NCBI GenBank assembly: GCA_910575555.1
Contig: CAJTFX010000014.1
Coordinates: forward strand, 1 to 64,000
Length of the DNA: 64,000 nucleotides
Direction of reading: 5' to 3'
From: Lachnospiraceae bacterium
Lineage (GTDB): Bacteria; Bacillota; Clostridia; Lachnospirales; Lachnospiraceae
Positions 56,835-64,000 of this stretch are shown piece by piece. Under the pieces are notes generated by a model. It was given only the letters and a program-made list of their open reading frames with translations, was not told the origin of the DNA and searched no databases. Each line of letters begins with the position of its first letter. The first letter of the stretch is position 1. The position numbers and the translations under genes are program-made.

Positions 56835-57830
56835 TTATACCTGTACGAAAGCAGGAGTATCTGCCGGAGCAGCCAAATATTTCTTCAATTCGTCATCCAG
56901 CTTCAGCAACGTTACAGAATATCCTGCCATATCAATGGAGGTCATGAAATTGCCTACCAGTGTCTTGGCAACCTTGATGTTCTTCTCTGCCAGAACTTCA
57001 GACACTCTTAAGTTTGCAAGATATAATTCCTGCAGCGGAGTTCCGCCCAGGCCGTTTACCATCACTGCAACTTCATCGCCTTCCTGATAGATGCCTTCTG
57101 CAAAAATCTTCTCCAACAGAGTATCTGTTGTTTCTTTGACTGTGCGGATCTCTTCTCTGTGGGTTCCGGGCTCTCCGTGAATTCCCATTCCGATTTCCAC
57201 TTCATTCTCGCCCAATTCAAAGCTGGGCTTGCCTGCTGCCGGAACGGTACAGGGCGCAATTGCCATACCCATCGTGCGCACATTGGCAATTACTTTCTCT
57301 GCCGCTGCCTTTACAGCCTGCAGATCTCCGCCTGCTTCTGCGCATGCGCCTGCAATCTTATGTACGAAAATTGTACCTGCAATTCCTCTTCTTCCGGTTG
57401 TCCATGTACTATTCTCTACAGCAACGTCATCATTCACAACAACCTTTTCCACTTCAATTCCTTCGTCTGCCGCCATCTCTGCCGCCATCTCGAAGTTCAT
57501 CACATCACCGGTATAATTCTTGATAACTAACAGAACGCCCTTGCCGCCGTCGCATGCCTTGATTGCTTCGTATACCTGATCTGGTGTGGGAGAGGTAAAC
57601 ATTGCGCCTGCCACTGCTGCATCCAGCATTCCTTTTCCAACATATCCGCCGTGGGCCGGTTCATGTCCGCTTCCGCCGCCGCTGACCAGTGCGACCTTCC
57701 CCTGAGATCCGCCTGCTCTTACGACCACATCACAGCCATCTACTCTTTTCAGATATTCCGGATGCGCTGCTATCATCCCCTGTAACATTTCTTCTACTAC
57801 ATCATCTGGTTTGTTGATCATTTTTTTCAA
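56835..57830 (-). CDS. dhaK: dihydroxyacetone kinase subunit K
   Basis: A 331-residue protein; TTG 57830 (AAGGAGG upstream) gives the usual KKMINKPDDVVEEML start. The GGGSGHEPAHGGYVG block holds the His that binds dihydroxyacetone covalently; MFTSPTPDQVYEAI, NYTGDVMNFEMAAEMA and MVNGLGGTPLQELY are family blocks. Works with DhaL and DhaM using PEP through the PTS. Confidence 0.96.
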   Translation of the reverse strand: MKKMINKPDDVVEEMLQGMIAAHPEYLKRVDGCDVVVRAGGSQGKVALVSGGGSGHEPAHGGYVGKGMLDAAVAGAMFTSPTPDQVYEAIKACDGGKGVLLVIKNYTGDVMNFEMAAEMAADEGIEVEKVVVNDDVAVENSTWTTGRRGIAGTIFVHKIAGACAEAGGDLQAVKAAAEKVIANVRTMGMAIAPCTVPAAGKPSFELGENEVEIGMGIHGEPGTHREEIRTVKETTDTLLEKIFAEGIYQEGDEVAVMVNGLGGTPLQELYLANLRVSEVLAEKNIKVAKTLVGNFMTSIDMAGYSVTLLKLDDELKKYLAAPADTPAFVQV

Positions 57831-57875
57831 AGCAAATTCCTCCTTCTCCATGTGTTTCCTTCTATGTGTTATCAG

Positions 57876-58265
57876 CTACATCAGCTTGGACAGCTGCTTT
57901 GCTTCCTCGGCAGCCTCTGCCACCTCTTTGAGGGTTCCGCCGATTGCCGCCTGTACCGCCGCGCCCACTGCGCCTTCTAAAATCGGCGCGTCCGCAATTA
58001 CCACCTCAATGTCCTCTTCCAGCAGGTCGATTGCCACCTGAGAGCTTAAAATACCGCTTCCCAGATCCGCCAGAATCACAACGCCGTCTCCGTCATTGGC
58101 CTCTTTAATCCCCTGACAGATACGTATAGCGTCTGTCCCAATACTTCCGTCCTCCATGCCGCCCACTGCAACAATCCGATGATCCTTCCCCGCCATCTGA
58201 ACTGCCAGTTCAAAGATTCCCTCCGCAGCTTTCCTGCTGTGGGATACAATCAATAATCCTACCAT
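57876..58265 (-). CDS. dhaM: dihydroxyacetone kinase phosphotransfer subunit M
   Basis: A 129-residue EIIA-Man-type domain: GLLIVSHSRKAAEGI with the phosphorylated His, DGVVILADLGSG, DAPILEGAVGAAVQA. Only the EIIA domain is present, without the HPr and EI extensions of the E. coli protein, as usual in Bacillota. Confidence 0.95.
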   Translation of the reverse strand: MVGLLIVSHSRKAAEGIFELAVQMAGKDHRIVAVGGMEDGSIGTDAIRICQGIKEANDGDGVVILADLGSGILSSQVAIDLLEEDIEVVIADAPILEGAVGAAVQAAIGGTLKEVAEAAEEAKQLSKLM

Positions 58266-58272
58266 AATTTCC

Positions 58273-58902
58273 TCACTTTATTTGTTCCAGATAAAACGCA
58301 CGAATTGCTTCCAATGTAATTAACGAAGAAGTCGCTCCCGGGTCCTGATGTCCGATGCTCCGTTCGCCCAGATAGCTGGCGCGCCCTTTGGTTGCGCGGA
58401 TAGTCTTGGTATATTCCACGCCTTCTTTGGCCGCCTCGCACATGTGAGCCAGACAGTCCTCCGGGCTGTCTCCCGCTTCTATTCCTTTGTTCAGCGCTTC
58501 AAATGCCGGTTCCAGGGCATCCAGCATGGTTTTCTCTCCCCGTTCTGCCTTGCCGCGCATCTTAATGCCGCCAATCACTGCCTCCATCATATTCCTGCCG
58601 TCCTCTAAGGTAATCTCCTTCTTGCCTGCCACAGCGCCGGCTGCCTTCATATAAGCAGTCCCGTAAAGAGGGCCGGAAGCGCCGCCTACTTTAGACAGCA
58701 GAACCATACCGGTTTTCTTCAGGATTACGCTGATGTCCTCTTCTTCCTGGGGAAGCTGCTGCAGTACTTCTGTAAATCCTCTCGCCATGTTAATGCCGTG
58801 ATCCGCATCACCGATGGCAGAGTCCAAATCTGTTAAAAACTCCTTGTTTGCAATAATATCCTCCCCGATTTTCTGCATACACTGATACAATTTGCTTGCC
58901 AT
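58273..58902 (-). CDS. dhaL: dihydroxyacetone kinase subunit L
   Basis: A 209-residue protein: LTDLDSAIGDADHGINMARGF with the metal-ADP-binding Asp residues, GGASGPLYGTAYMKA, TMLDALEPA, KGRASYLGERSIGHQDPGATS. Binds ADP that is rephosphorylated by DhaM. First gene of the dhaL-dhaM-dhaK operon; 7 bp to dhaM. Confidence 0.96.
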   Translation of the reverse strand: MASKLYQCMQKIGEDIIANKEFLTDLDSAIGDADHGINMARGFTEVLQQLPQEEEDISVILKKTGMVLLSKVGGASGPLYGTAYMKAAGAVAGKKEITLEDGRNMMEAVIGGIKMRGKAERGEKTMLDALEPAFEALNKGIEAGDSPEDCLAHMCEAAKEGVEYTKTIRATKGRASYLGERSIGHQDPGATSSLITLEAIRAFYLEQIK

Positions 58903-58994
58903 ATGAATCCTCCTGTCTCCTTACCGGTTCCGGCGGCAATTCCGCCTGAAATTCCCGCCGCAATGCCCGTTCTTTTTCTAATATCTCTTTTTAG

Positions 58995-59024
58995 ATTATA
59001 TCACACCCCGGATACAATCCGCAA
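58995..59024 (-). promoter_or_regulatory. dha operon promoter
   Basis: TTGCGG (59019-59024), 18-bp spacer, TATAAT (58995-59000) on the - strand. About 90 bp of GC-rich leader follows with inverted repeats. Confidence 0.55.
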
Positions 59025-59072
59025 TCCGACAAAAATGCCAAACTGTCTAATTTGAACTTTTTCATAATTCTT

Positions 59073-59101
59073 TTGACAGCTTTCCTCTTCTATGTTATTT
59101 T
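59073..59101 (+). promoter_or_regulatory. promoter of the ArsR gene
   Basis: TTGACA (59073-59078), 17-bp spacer, TATTTT (59096-59101). A TTAAT-N6-ATTAA dyad lies between it and the start codon and may be the operator. Confidence 0.65.
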
Positions 59102-59149
59102 TTTATTAAAGGTTTTAATCATATTATTAAGGAAAAAGAAGGAACTTTC

Positions 59150-59431
59150 ATGAATCAGAACGAATTTGAAAAGCTTGCGGAACTGTTTAAAATATTCGGA
59201 ACCCCCACCCGGCTTCAGATCATGTACGCCCTGGTGGACAAAGAAAAATGCGTTTATGACATTGCAACGGAACTGGGCATGTCCCAGAGCGCCATTTCCC
59301 ATCAGCTCAGCATCCTGAAACAGAGCCGCCTGGTCAAAAACCGCCGGGACGGAAAAACCATTTATTATTCCCTGCTGGACTCCCATGTGCTTACAATCAT
59401 CGATCAGGGCCTGGAGCATATCCGGGAATAG
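59150..59431 (+). CDS. ArsR family transcription regulator
   Basis: A 93-residue winged HTH: LFKIFGTPTRLQIMYALVDKEKCVYDIATELGMSQSAISHQ (helices 2-4) and LVKNRRDGKTIYYSLLDSHV (wing). A single Cys in the KCVYD position instead of the CxC metal site; a C-terminal DSHV...H may bind metal as in CzrA. No obvious target gene adjacent. Confidence 0.9.
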   Translation: MNQNEFEKLAELFKIFGTPTRLQIMYALVDKEKCVYDIATELGMSQSAISHQLSILKQSRLVKNRRDGKTIYYSLLDSHVLTIIDQGLEHIRE

Positions 59432-59484
59432 CCCTGCAGTCCTGCGGCTTTCCAGACGCTCCATGCCCCGCCGCCATCAGATAT

Positions 59485-60657
59485 TTACTGGCTGCTGCTG
59501 AAATTCTGATAACTGTACTCATTGTTGTCTCCTTTTCTCCAGCCCCGGCAGACGGTCTTATTTTTACCCGTCTGCTTTGCCTCATACAGTGCAGAATCCA
59601 CCTCTTTAAACAGCAGAATTCCATTTTTATCTCCCGGCTTTACCTCCAGCATTCCAAGAGAAATCGTTATCCGGCCGGTCACACCGTCTACTTCTGCGTT
59701 TTCTACCTCCCGCCGTATCCGCTCCGACACATTATAAGCTTCCATTTCTGTTTTGCCTGCCAGAATTAAACCGAATTCTTCTCCGCCGTACCGGGCGGCA
59801 ACGTCCTTATCCGTCACATTTTTCTCAATAATGGACACAATTTTCAGAATTACGTTGTCTCCCATGGCATGTCCGAAGGTATCGTTGATCCGTTTAAAGT
59901 TATCAATATCTATAATAACCAGAGACACCGGGCACTCTTCACTGCACAATTGAAGATGCTCATTCAACTTGTCGTAAAACATCTTATGGTTATACAGCCC
60001 CGTCATGGAATCCCTCTGGGAAATCTCCAGTATCTTCTCTTTTTCTTCATGAATTTTCTGGTTTTCCTCATAGATTTTCCGGTTCTCTTTCTCAAAGTTC
60101 ACAACGACCGAAGTCAGCACCTTGCTGAAAGAAAAGGCCACGATTGTAAAGCCCACAAAGATTACCAGATATACCTCCCTGCTGTTATCCGGCCTGAATT
60201 CCGTGGAGGGAATGAAGCCGTAATTAATGCCGGCATACACCAGAATGCAGGCCGCAAAAGCCGCATAACGGAATATCTTTTCCCGGTAAACATTGGCAAA
60301 AATCACGGGATAAGTCAGAATCATGCACATATAGGGGACAGAGCTGTGTACTGCCGCAACTGTCCCCAACAACAAAAACTGGATCAAAAGAAATAAAATG
60401 GTGGTAACATATTCTCCCAGGGCCTCTCCAAAGAAACGGAAAATCAATTCCATGCAGCCTGCATACATCACAATCATAATGCTCGGCCTTATTACAAATA
60501 TATCCAGATATTCTCTTTTGCTGCACTCCGGAACCGGCTGATAAAACAGAAACAGCAGAATTTCGATAAAGATAACGAGACCTATACTGATCCAAATCCA
60601 GCGCATCACTTTCCGGTTCCACTCCGTAATACTTACGTATGCAATATTTTTATTCAT
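59485..60657 (-). CDS. diguanylate cyclase (GGDEF)
   Basis: A 390-residue protein. Six predicted transmembrane helices (about 18-190), a coiled-coil linker with KIYEENQKIHEEKEKI, then a GGDEF domain: DSMTGLYNHKMFYDKL, DIDNFKRINDTFGH, active site YGGEEFGLIL. No RxxD I-site is evident before it. Makes cyclic di-GMP. Confidence 0.93.
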   Translation of the reverse strand: MNKNIAYVSITEWNRKVMRWIWISIGLVIFIEILLFLFYQPVPECSKREYLDIFVIRPSIMIVMYAGCMELIFRFFGEALGEYVTTILFLLIQFLLLGTVAAVHSSVPYMCMILTYPVIFANVYREKIFRYAAFAACILVYAGINYGFIPSTEFRPDNSREVYLVIFVGFTIVAFSFSKVLTSVVVNFEKENRKIYEENQKIHEEKEKILEISQRDSMTGLYNHKMFYDKLNEHLQLCSEECPVSLVIIDIDNFKRINDTFGHAMGDNVILKIVSIIEKNVTDKDVAARYGGEEFGLILAGKTEMEAYNVSERIRREVENAEVDGVTGRITISLGMLEVKPGDKNGILLFKEVDSALYEAKQTGKNKTVCRGWRKGDNNEYSYQNFSSSQ

Positions 60658-60774
60658 AATCTAACACTCTGGTCCTCTCTTGCGGCTGATACTCACATCT
60701 GTTCTCTTTTGTCATACCACAATTATATACGATACCAGGTCAGATTACAATGGCCAGATATGCGGCCGTCACTC

Positions 60775-63294
60775 TTAGTTCTCTTCCTCTTTGACTGCTT
60801 CGGTGCGGAGAATAAATTTCACAGAGCCTTTCGTGCCCTCTGCAACCTTGGTGAAGGTCTGATACTCTTTTCCTGCGTCCGCCACTGCTTCCAGTTTGCT
60901 TAAAAGCTCTTTCACATCTCCGTTGTAAGCCTCCAGAAGCTTTTGGATGCCTTCCTCGTCAAACTGAACCATGCCGTCCATCAGCTTCACAGAACCCTCT
61001 GCCAGTTTCTCTACCCCTTCCCCAATCTGGGTGGTTGCGCCAAAGAGTTTTCCTGCTCCCTCCGTTAGCCCGCCGTTATTGGAAACAAGGTTTGCGGCTC
61101 CGTTGGTTAACTGGGAAATTCCCGCAGTCAAGGCCGGAATGCTGTCGTTCATGGTCTGTGTTCCGGCGCTGAGGGCCTGCATTCCGGATACCAGGCTGTG
61201 TCCCCCTTCACTCCTGGCATTGATTGCCTGGGAAATCTGGGATTTGGTAGCGGAAACTGCTGTTACGGTGGCAGATTCCGCTGCCGTCTTAGCTGCTGTT
61301 TTGGCCGTGTCTGCAACGGCAGCGCCCACCGTGTCTTTGGCTCCGTCCGCAATTCCCGCCACAATCTGAGATGCTGCGTCCTTCATGCCCGCCTTTAAAG
61401 TTTCATTGGCCATGGCTGCGGCAACCGCCTGCTGCGTCTGGGCATTTACTGTCTGCTGTATCTGGGCTTTGCCTTCCTCAGACTGTAATCCTTCATTGAC
61501 TGCCCCTTCCAGCTGCGCCATAGTCTGGGCGGCCGCTCCCTGGGCGTCAACCTGGCTTAATACCCCGTCATGGATCTGCGTGTTTCCTTTTACCCCTGCT
61601 GCCACCTGCAGGCAAATCTCCTGAATTGCCCCGTTGATTGTCTCTGCGTCCAAAGGCTGACCTGCTGACGCCAGCGCTTCTAATGCCGGCACCAGATTTT
61701 CCGCCAATGCAGATGATATTGCGGCGGCGGCAGCGTCTGCTGTGGCGCTCTGGGTTCCGGCTTCCACCCCTTCTGCCACCTGGCTCAATGCCTGCTGAAT
61801 TGCCGCAGGCGCATGCTCCACCATCTTCTGATTTCTGGCCATCTCCGGCGCTGCCGTTCCAAATGCCTGGCTTAATACCTGATTCAAAACCCCTTCCGTA
61901 TAGGCGTTCAGCCCTGCAGCCACCTGGGCCTTTGCCCCGTCATTGTTGGCAAGGCTGTTGTAGAATACCGAAGCCGCCTGGTTTTTGATGGCTTCTGTTC
62001 CGCTTTCTGCATTGTTAAAAGTGCTGTCAATGGCATCGTCCGCCTGTTGAATCAGAGAATTTTTCTCTTCCCTGGACATTTTGGCCTTTAAGGTTTTATC
62101 CAGTTCTGCCACGCCCTGATTCAAAGCCGCCGCACTGCTGTTTAATGTGCCCACTCCTTCTGTCAATGTGCCGGAGGAATCCGCCAGGGTATGAATTCCG
62201 TCGTTCAGCTGGGAGGCTCCGTTGGTATAACTTGTAACTCCATCTTTTAAAGCCCCCGCTCCTGAGGCAAATTCCTTCATGCTGTCCTTTAAGGTTCCCA
62301 GCCCCTCAGACAATTCCTTCGTGCCGTCCAATAACTGTTCTGACGCATCGGTTAAAGCGTCAAAATCCTCATCCAGACCGCTCAAATCAAATCTGTCTGC
62401 CAGACTTGCCTCGCTGACCAGATCATTCATAATGATGGACATACTCATTTCCAGGGAAAAATTCTCCACATCCGCCGTTACTTCCACATATTCCGGAATT
62501 TCCAGATTTCCGTCCAAATCCCCCTCTTCTACTGCAAGGCTCTCCTTTAACCCGGGCATTGCAAGGCCCACCACTATCTTTTTATCTCCGTCGGAAATCA
62601 CTTTTCCGTTGGTCACTTCCACATTCCTGTAATCCTCCGGCAGAATCATGCCTGTCATAACCGTAAAAGGCACATAGACTTCATGTTCTTTTCCGTCAAC
62701 CGTCCGGGTGGTCTTTTCATGGTTGGTATAGTCAAATCGGATGGTGGCCTTTCCGCTTTTTCCCGCCATCTCCTCCGGTTTTACTTCCCTTCCGTCCATA
62801 AAATACGTCACTTTCTCGGTAACCGGCAGAGCTCTGTCTGTGGTTCCCTGGTAATAAATGTCACTGCCCTCTGCCTGCCAGGTAATCGTATCTCCCTTTT
62901 GGGTAAAGGTCTCATTGCCCTTTACATTTTCAATGTCCTTCAAATCAGAAGCATCTTCTATGGTATCCAGTCCTTTCTCATTTTTCAGCCATTCGCTGAC
63001 AATCACATTTTTGACACTGCCGTCGGCGTCAGCCACCACATACACCGTCTCTTCCTTGCCGGCATTTTTATTTTCCGTGCCTGCAGTCAGGGCTTTTTCC
63101 AATGTCTCTTCGGCCTCTTTCCGTTGGGAATCCTCCTCTTTCCGGTCCTCCTTTACCACAGAATTCTGTTCCGCCCTTACGGTATATGCGCTGACCCCGG
63201 CACTGGCGCCCAGCACTGCAATGGTAACAACTCCTGCGGCTACACGGATGAAATATTTATTTTTGAACATTTTTTTCAATTCCAGATTTTTCAT
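60775..63294 (-). CDS. YhgE/Pip-like secreted coiled-coil protein
   Basis: An 839-residue protein. N-terminal helix (about 16-38), a charged segment, a beta-rich domain (about 80-300), then long helical repeats with LxxGxxxLxxGxxxL heptads (DGTKELSEGLGTLKDSMKEF, AALNQGVAELDKTL, ISQLTNGAANLV) as in YhgE and MmpL-associated proteins. No C-terminal membrane helix. Followed upstream by an MMPL-type exporter, 22 bp apart, so they probably work together at the surface. Confidence 0.8.
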   Translation of the reverse strand: MKNLELKKMFKNKYFIRVAAGVVTIAVLGASAGVSAYTVRAEQNSVVKEDRKEEDSQRKEAEETLEKALTAGTENKNAGKEETVYVVADADGSVKNVIVSEWLKNEKGLDTIEDASDLKDIENVKGNETFTQKGDTITWQAEGSDIYYQGTTDRALPVTEKVTYFMDGREVKPEEMAGKSGKATIRFDYTNHEKTTRTVDGKEHEVYVPFTVMTGMILPEDYRNVEVTNGKVISDGDKKIVVGLAMPGLKESLAVEEGDLDGNLEIPEYVEVTADVENFSLEMSMSIIMNDLVSEASLADRFDLSGLDEDFDALTDASEQLLDGTKELSEGLGTLKDSMKEFASGAGALKDGVTSYTNGASQLNDGIHTLADSSGTLTEGVGTLNSSAAALNQGVAELDKTLKAKMSREEKNSLIQQADDAIDSTFNNAESGTEAIKNQAASVFYNSLANNDGAKAQVAAGLNAYTEGVLNQVLSQAFGTAAPEMARNQKMVEHAPAAIQQALSQVAEGVEAGTQSATADAAAAAISSALAENLVPALEALASAGQPLDAETINGAIQEICLQVAAGVKGNTQIHDGVLSQVDAQGAAAQTMAQLEGAVNEGLQSEEGKAQIQQTVNAQTQQAVAAAMANETLKAGMKDAASQIVAGIADGAKDTVGAAVADTAKTAAKTAAESATVTAVSATKSQISQAINARSEGGHSLVSGMQALSAGTQTMNDSIPALTAGISQLTNGAANLVSNNGGLTEGAGKLFGATTQIGEGVEKLAEGSVKLMDGMVQFDEEGIQKLLEAYNGDVKELLSKLEAVADAGKEYQTFTKVAEGTKGSVKFILRTEAVKEEEN

Positions 63295-63316
63295 GTTAAG
63301 TTTCCTCCTGTAATTT

Positions 63317-64000
63317 CTAAACGGTTTTTACGGCTGCTGCAGATTCTTTTTTCTTAAATCCAAATCCCACGCTTGTTTTGCAAATCATTTTATCAAATAC
63401 CATGAACATGGCCGGTAAAATAAAGATTACCACGCACATGCTGATGAGGGCCCCTCTTGCCATTAAAATGCACAGCGAGCTGATCATATCAATATTGGAG
63501 TACATGCCCACGCCGAAGGTTGCCGCAAAAAAGCTCAGAGCGCTGACAAATACCGACTGTACCGAGGCTGAAAGCGCTATGGTAACCGACGCCTTTTTGT
63601 CTCTTCCCCGGTTTCTCTCTTTCTTATAGCGGTTAGTCATCAAAATTGCATAGTCTACGGTGGCTCCCAGCTGAATGGTTCCGATTACAATAGATGCTAT
63701 AAAGGGAAGCGTCGTTTTCGTATAGGCCGGAATTCCCATATTGATAAATATTGCAAATTCAATGACGGACACCAGAATCACCGGCAATGAAATCGACTGG
63801 AATACCAACAGGATAATCAGGAAAATTGCCCCGATGGAAACCACGCTTACGGTCTTAAAATCTTTATCTGTAATGGCAATCAAATCTCTGGTACAGGGCG
63901 CCTCGCCAATCAGCATGGCATTCTTATCATATTGTTTAATGATTTTATTCAGTTCATCAATCTGAGCGTTTACTTCGTCTGATGCCACAGAATATTCGGA
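63317..64000 (-). CDS. MMPL/RND-type transporter, C-terminal part (runs off the window)
   Basis: At least 228 residues; the frame continues past the right edge, so the ATG at 63988 is internal. Contains VVSIGAIFLIILLVFQSISLPVILV, IVIGTIQLGATVDYAILMTNRY (the MMPL GATVDYAI motif with its functional Asp) and five membrane helices. Proton-driven lipid or polymer exporter type. Confidence 0.88.
   Translation of the reverse strand, partial: SEYSVASDEVNAQIDELNKIIKQYDKNAMLIGEAPCTRDLIAITDKDFKTVSVVSIGAIFLIILLVFQSISLPVILVSVIEFAIFINMGIPAYTKTTLPFIASIVIGTIQLGATVDYAILMTNRYKKERNRGRDKKASVTIALSASVQSVFVSALSFFAATFGVGMYSNIDMISSLCILMARGALISMCVVIFILPAMFMVFDKMICKTSVGFGFKKKESAAAVKTV

Overview
The window looks like the chromosome of a low-to-mid GC Bacillota, most likely a gut clostridium of the Lachnospiraceae. 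This is inferred from strong AGGAGG ribosome binding sites, sigma-A promoters, the rplM-rpsI operon next to truA and the ECF transporter genes, a PTS-type dihydroxyacetone kinase operon and the character of the phage genes. No rRNA, tRNA or CRISPR array was seen.

Region 1 (1-1530) is a remnant of an integrative element: a ParA gene, a truncated ParB gene and a repeat-rich noncoding end. Region 2 (1531-41255) is an apparently complete temperate siphophage genome integrated in the terminator hairpin of rpsI. It is bounded by a 19-bp direct repeat (1531-1549 and 41237-41255), with 11-bp tandem arm-type repeats just inside each end. Right to left it carries: integrase and a ribbon-helix-helix gene (+ strand), a probable lysogenic-conversion gene, two HTH regulators with clear operators, and then one long leftward programme. 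That programme begins with early genes (small proteins, a radical SAM protein, a DNA methylase, a DUF4406 protein, an HUH rolling-circle Rep, a membrane lytic transglycosylase, a VRR-NUC nuclease, ParA and a ParB fusion). A sigma-like late regulator, an 11-bp repeat array and a terminator come next. The late genes follow: HNH, TerS, TerL, portal, protease, HK97 capsid, connectors, major tail protein, frameshifted tail chaperones, tape measure, Dit, Tal, baseplate, a diversity-generating retroelement (DGR) and the lysis genes.

The DGR is the most striking system. The last 110 bp of a lectin-like tail-tip gene (VR, 7105-7214) match a 110-bp template (TR, 6850-6959) except at 12 positions. All 12 are adenines in the template on the coding strand, and a reverse transcriptase lies immediately downstream. 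The phage also combines an HUH Rep, ParA and ParB, which suggests a plasmid-like replication and partition programme. A small promoter-to-terminator RNA cassette lies antisense to the rep leader.

Region 3 (41302-64000) is ordinary host chromosome. It holds rpsI-rplM, a methyl-accepting chemotaxis protein, truA, ecfT-ecfA2-ecfA1, trmL, an aminotransferase with an Lrp-type regulator, an AIR-synthase-like protein, a VanW protein, a DnaQ-like exonuclease, nth, a DUF4080 radical SAM protein, the dhaL-dhaM-dhaK operon, an ArsR regulator, a diguanylate cyclase and a YhgE/MMPL-type membrane pair that runs off the right edge. Many small genes of 35-60 codons, several with TTG or GTG starts, were found by reading the sequence directly and are listed.
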